Part shown: positions 62,146-64,000 of the stretch, one piece after another
Layout of the letters: every line of letters begins with the position of its first letter
Numbering within the stretch: the first letter of the stretch is position 1
Assembly (NCBI GenBank): GCA_018242425.1
Contig: JAFEBX010000003.1
Location: 186,001 to 250,000 of the forward strand
DNA length: 64,000 bases
Direction of reading: 5' to 3'
From: Pseudomonadota bacterium
GTDB taxonomy: Bacteria > Pseudomonadota > Gammaproteobacteria > Xanthomonadales > Xanthomonadaceae
Translations under genes and position numbers: made by a program
Notes under the pieces: model-generated
The model's input: only the letters and a program-made list of their open reading frames with translations
Told to the model about the DNA's origin: nothing
The model's database searches: none

Positions 62146-63189
62146 TCACTCATGCGCGCATGCACCCGGGCGACCCTGCGCCGCGAGGGTGCGCGCGAAG
62201 AACGGGATCACCGACTTCTCGAATCGCTCGCGGGTGTGGTCGGTGTGGGTGCCCGTGAACGCCTCGAACGTGTGCGTGATGCCGACACGATCCAGCTCCT
62301 TGGAGAACGCTGCCGCACCGAGGGTGACGCTGGGAATCTGATCCTGCAGGCCCGCGTCCAGGGCAATGCTGCACAACTGTCGATACGGCGATGGATCGCG
62401 CATGAGCCGGTCCAGGGGCATGTAGCTTCGCCACGTCCGGATGACGGCCGCGACATCCTGCATCCGGCCGCCGGTACCAACCACGAAAGGCAGCGGCGGC
62501 GAGTCGGTTGAAACGCCACCATCGTCACCGGGGGCAAACGCGATCGCCATCGCGCGCAGCCAGCCACGCGGTGCCTGCCTCCAGCGATCGCTTTCCATCG
62601 CAAGATCCCCGACGAACCCCAGGCAGCATGGACTCATCGCATAGACATGCCCGAAGGTGTCGGCATGGCGACCGGCGAGATACAACGCGCCGAATCCGCC
62701 CATCGACTGACCGGCGAGGCCACGGCTTTGCCGTACCGGCAAGGTGCGATAACGCGCATCGATGTAGCGGACCAGCTCCTTCGTGATGAAGTCCTCCCAT
62801 CGTCCGAACGCCGCGGAATTCACGTAGAACGAACCGCCGAAACGGTTGTTGGCCAGCGGCATCACCACGATGTATTCCGCATCGCTTGCAACGCGATCGA
62901 GATCAGCGCCGAGATCCATGCCCTGGTACGAGCCATCCAGCCATTCCTTGGGATCCGAGGTGGCGCCATGCAGCAGGTAGACGACGGGGTATCGCCGCGC
63001 CGGATCGCGGTCGTAGCTGGCCGGCAAGTGGATCGTGATCGACCGGTCGGGCGTGTCGCCGATCCCGTTCCCCTGCAATGCCTGCGAACGCAGCGTCTCG
63101 ACGACGACGCGTCCTTGCGCTGCAGCGGGCTGGGGAAGCAACGCACCGATGCAAAGCAGACATGACAGCAGGGCTGCAAAATGTCTCAT
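62146..63189 (-). CDS. Secreted esterase (esterase D/putative feruloyl-type, alpha/beta hydrolase)
   Basis: This 347-residue protein has a signal peptide (ALLSCLLCIGALLPQPAAAQ) and an alpha/beta-hydrolase domain with the nucleophile elbow GQSMGG, the oxyanion region YPVVYLLHGATSDPKEW, and the catalytic His near THTDHTRER. It fits the esterase D/S-formylglutathione hydrolase-like PF00756 group that includes feruloyl esterases and acyltransferases of the FbpA type. Export implies action on extracellular or envelope esters. It diverges from the pseudouridine synthase gene, 36 bp apart. Confidence 0.88.
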   Translation of the reverse strand: MRHFAALLSCLLCIGALLPQPAAAQGRVVVETLRSQALQGNGIGDTPDRSITIHLPASYDRDPARRYPVVYLLHGATSDPKEWLDGSYQGMDLGADLDRVASDAEYIVVMPLANNRFGGSFYVNSAAFGRWEDFITKELVRYIDARYRTLPVRQSRGLAGQSMGGFGALYLAGRHADTFGHVYAMSPCCLGFVGDLAMESDRWRQAPRGWLRAMAIAFAPGDDGGVSTDSPPLPFVVGTGGRMQDVAAVIRTWRSYMPLDRLMRDPSPYRQLCSIALDAGLQDQIPSVTLGAAAFSKELDRVGITHTFEAFTGTHTDHTRERFEKSVIPFFARTLAAQGRPGACAHE

Positions 63190-63225
63190 CGCAATCGAGT
63201 ATACGGCGCTGGCACACTATCTCCC

Positions 63226-64000
63226 ATGCCCAGTCGCCCTCCCGCCATCGACGGTCTCGCCGCGAGCACGCTGCAGTTGCCGCCGGGAACCTGGTCGACC
63301 GTGCTCGATTGCCTGTGCGAGCGATTCCCGGCCATCACGCGCGGGCAGTGGCTGGAACGCATGGCGCGTGGCCGCGTGATCGACAGTGAAGGGCGATGGC
63401 TGACGCAGGAAACACCGTATCGACTCGGGCTTGAAGTCCATTACTACCGCGAAGTTCCCGAAGAGACGCCGATTCCGTTCGATGAAGTCGTGCTGCACGA
63501 AGATGCCGACCTGCTGGTCGCGGACAAGCCGCATTTCCTGCCTGTCACGCCCGCCGGCGCGCATGTCCACGAAACCCTGCTCGGCCGCCTGATCCGGCGC
63601 ACCGGCAACCAGGACCTGGCACCGTTGCACCGGATCGATCGCGAGACCGCCGGACTGGTGCTGTTCTCCACCAATCCGCGCAGTCGCTCGATCTATCAGG
63701 CATTGTTTCGCGAACGCCGGATCGACAAGTATTACGAAGCGATCGCGTCAGCATTGCCCGATGTCGAATTTCCACACATTCGCACCAGCCGCATCGTTGC
63801 CGGTGAACCGTTTTTCCGCATGCAGGAGATTGACGGCCCCGCCAACAGCGAAACCCGGATCGAGGTCATCGAACGCGGCGGCGAATCCTGGCGCTATGCA
63901 TTGATGCCGGTCACCGGCCGCAAGCACCAGTTGCGGGTGCAAATGGCAGCATTGGGCGCACCCATCGCCAACGACAGTCTGTATCCCACGCTGCACCGAC
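63226..64000 (+). CDS. RluA-family pseudouridine synthase, partial (C-terminus beyond window)
   Basis: The 258 visible residues start MPSRPPAIDGLAAST and contain the RluA-family catalytic motif HRIDRETAGLVLF with the catalytic Asp138 and the VTGRKHQLRVQMAALGAPIANDSLY segment. The N-terminal 85 residues look like an S4-type or extra domain (GQWLERMARGRVIDSEG) rather than a full S4 fold. The gene is cut by the right edge, and the rest of the C-terminus is missing. It modifies uridine in rRNA or tRNA; target site cannot be set. Confidence 0.9.
   Translation, partial: MPSRPPAIDGLAASTLQLPPGTWSTVLDCLCERFPAITRGQWLERMARGRVIDSEGRWLTQETPYRLGLEVHYYREVPEETPIPFDEVVLHEDADLLVADKPHFLPVTPAGAHVHETLLGRLIRRTGNQDLAPLHRIDRETAGLVLFSTNPRSRSIYQALFRERRIDKYYEAIASALPDVEFPHIRTSRIVAGEPFFRMQEIDGPANSETRIEVIERGGESWRYALMPVTGRKHQLRVQMAALGAPIANDSLYPTLHR

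Overview
The window is a contiguous piece of a high-G+C gammaproteobacterial chromosome. Gene content points to the Xanthomonadales (Lysobacter/Luteimonas/Xanthomonas relatives): a PhoP/PhoQ pair preceded by a small secreted gene, a large TonB-dependent receptor next to a polysaccharide-lyase locus, a MdtABC/MuxABC-type RND system with its own outer-membrane factor, and a split adenosylcobalamin-dependent ribonucleotide reductase (NrdJa/NrdJb). This placement rests on gene content and recognised protein sequences, not on a 16S gene. Both end genes are cut by the window: a PhoQ-like kinase on the left and an RluA-family pseudouridine synthase on the right. I found no tRNA, rRNA, CRISPR array, insertion sequence or integrase.

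Layout, left to right. 1-2.8 kb: phoQ-phoP and a small secreted gene, an NAD(P)H/FMN reductase, and a divergent MarR regulator with clear palindromic operators. 2.8-14.2 kb: dusA, then a minus-strand run reading PL17 oligoalginate lyase, MFS transporter, SDR reductase, KdgK kinase, tautomerase and PhyH-family dioxygenase; divergent from it are a TonB receptor and a FadR-type GntR regulator. This is an alginate/uronate utilisation locus with two unexpected enzymes at its end. 14.3-25.1 kb: a PYROXD2-like oxidoreductase and the four-gene RND efflux operon. 25.2-33.2 kb: groES-groEL, a REP-like cruciform repeat, cutA-dsbD-tlpA (DsbD has a duplicated N-terminal domain), and aroQ-accB-accC.

33.3-40.6 kb: a three-gene cluster with two secreted proteins of unknown function faces an ECF sigma factor/Ser-Thr kinase operon, followed by an RhtA-like exporter. 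40.6-49.5 kb: a MacAB-like ABC system (adaptor, ATPase, two FtsX-type permeases) diverges from an ABC-2 exporter/DesK-like kinase/response regulator/M50-like membrane protein operon. 49.5-55.8 kb: an eight-gene minus-strand run, DegQ-like protease, lipoprotein, YqjD/YqjE/YqjK-like membrane module, PerM-like protein, HAD phosphatase and M17 peptidase. 55.8-59.1 kb: nrdJa-nrdJb behind a promoter with two NrdR-box-like palindromes. 59.1-64 kb: an AraC/GlxA regulator divergent from a dienelactone hydrolase/hydroxyacid dehydrogenase pair, a secreted esterase, and the truncated pseudouridine synthase.

Gene density is very high and many neighbours overlap by 4 bp (ATGA), so most functional groups are probably single operons. 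The least conventional parts are the tautomerase plus PhyH pair in the alginate operon, the altered HExxH motif in the membrane protein at 48.7 kb, the doubled DsbD sensor domain, and the unknown secreted proteins beside the sigma/kinase pair.
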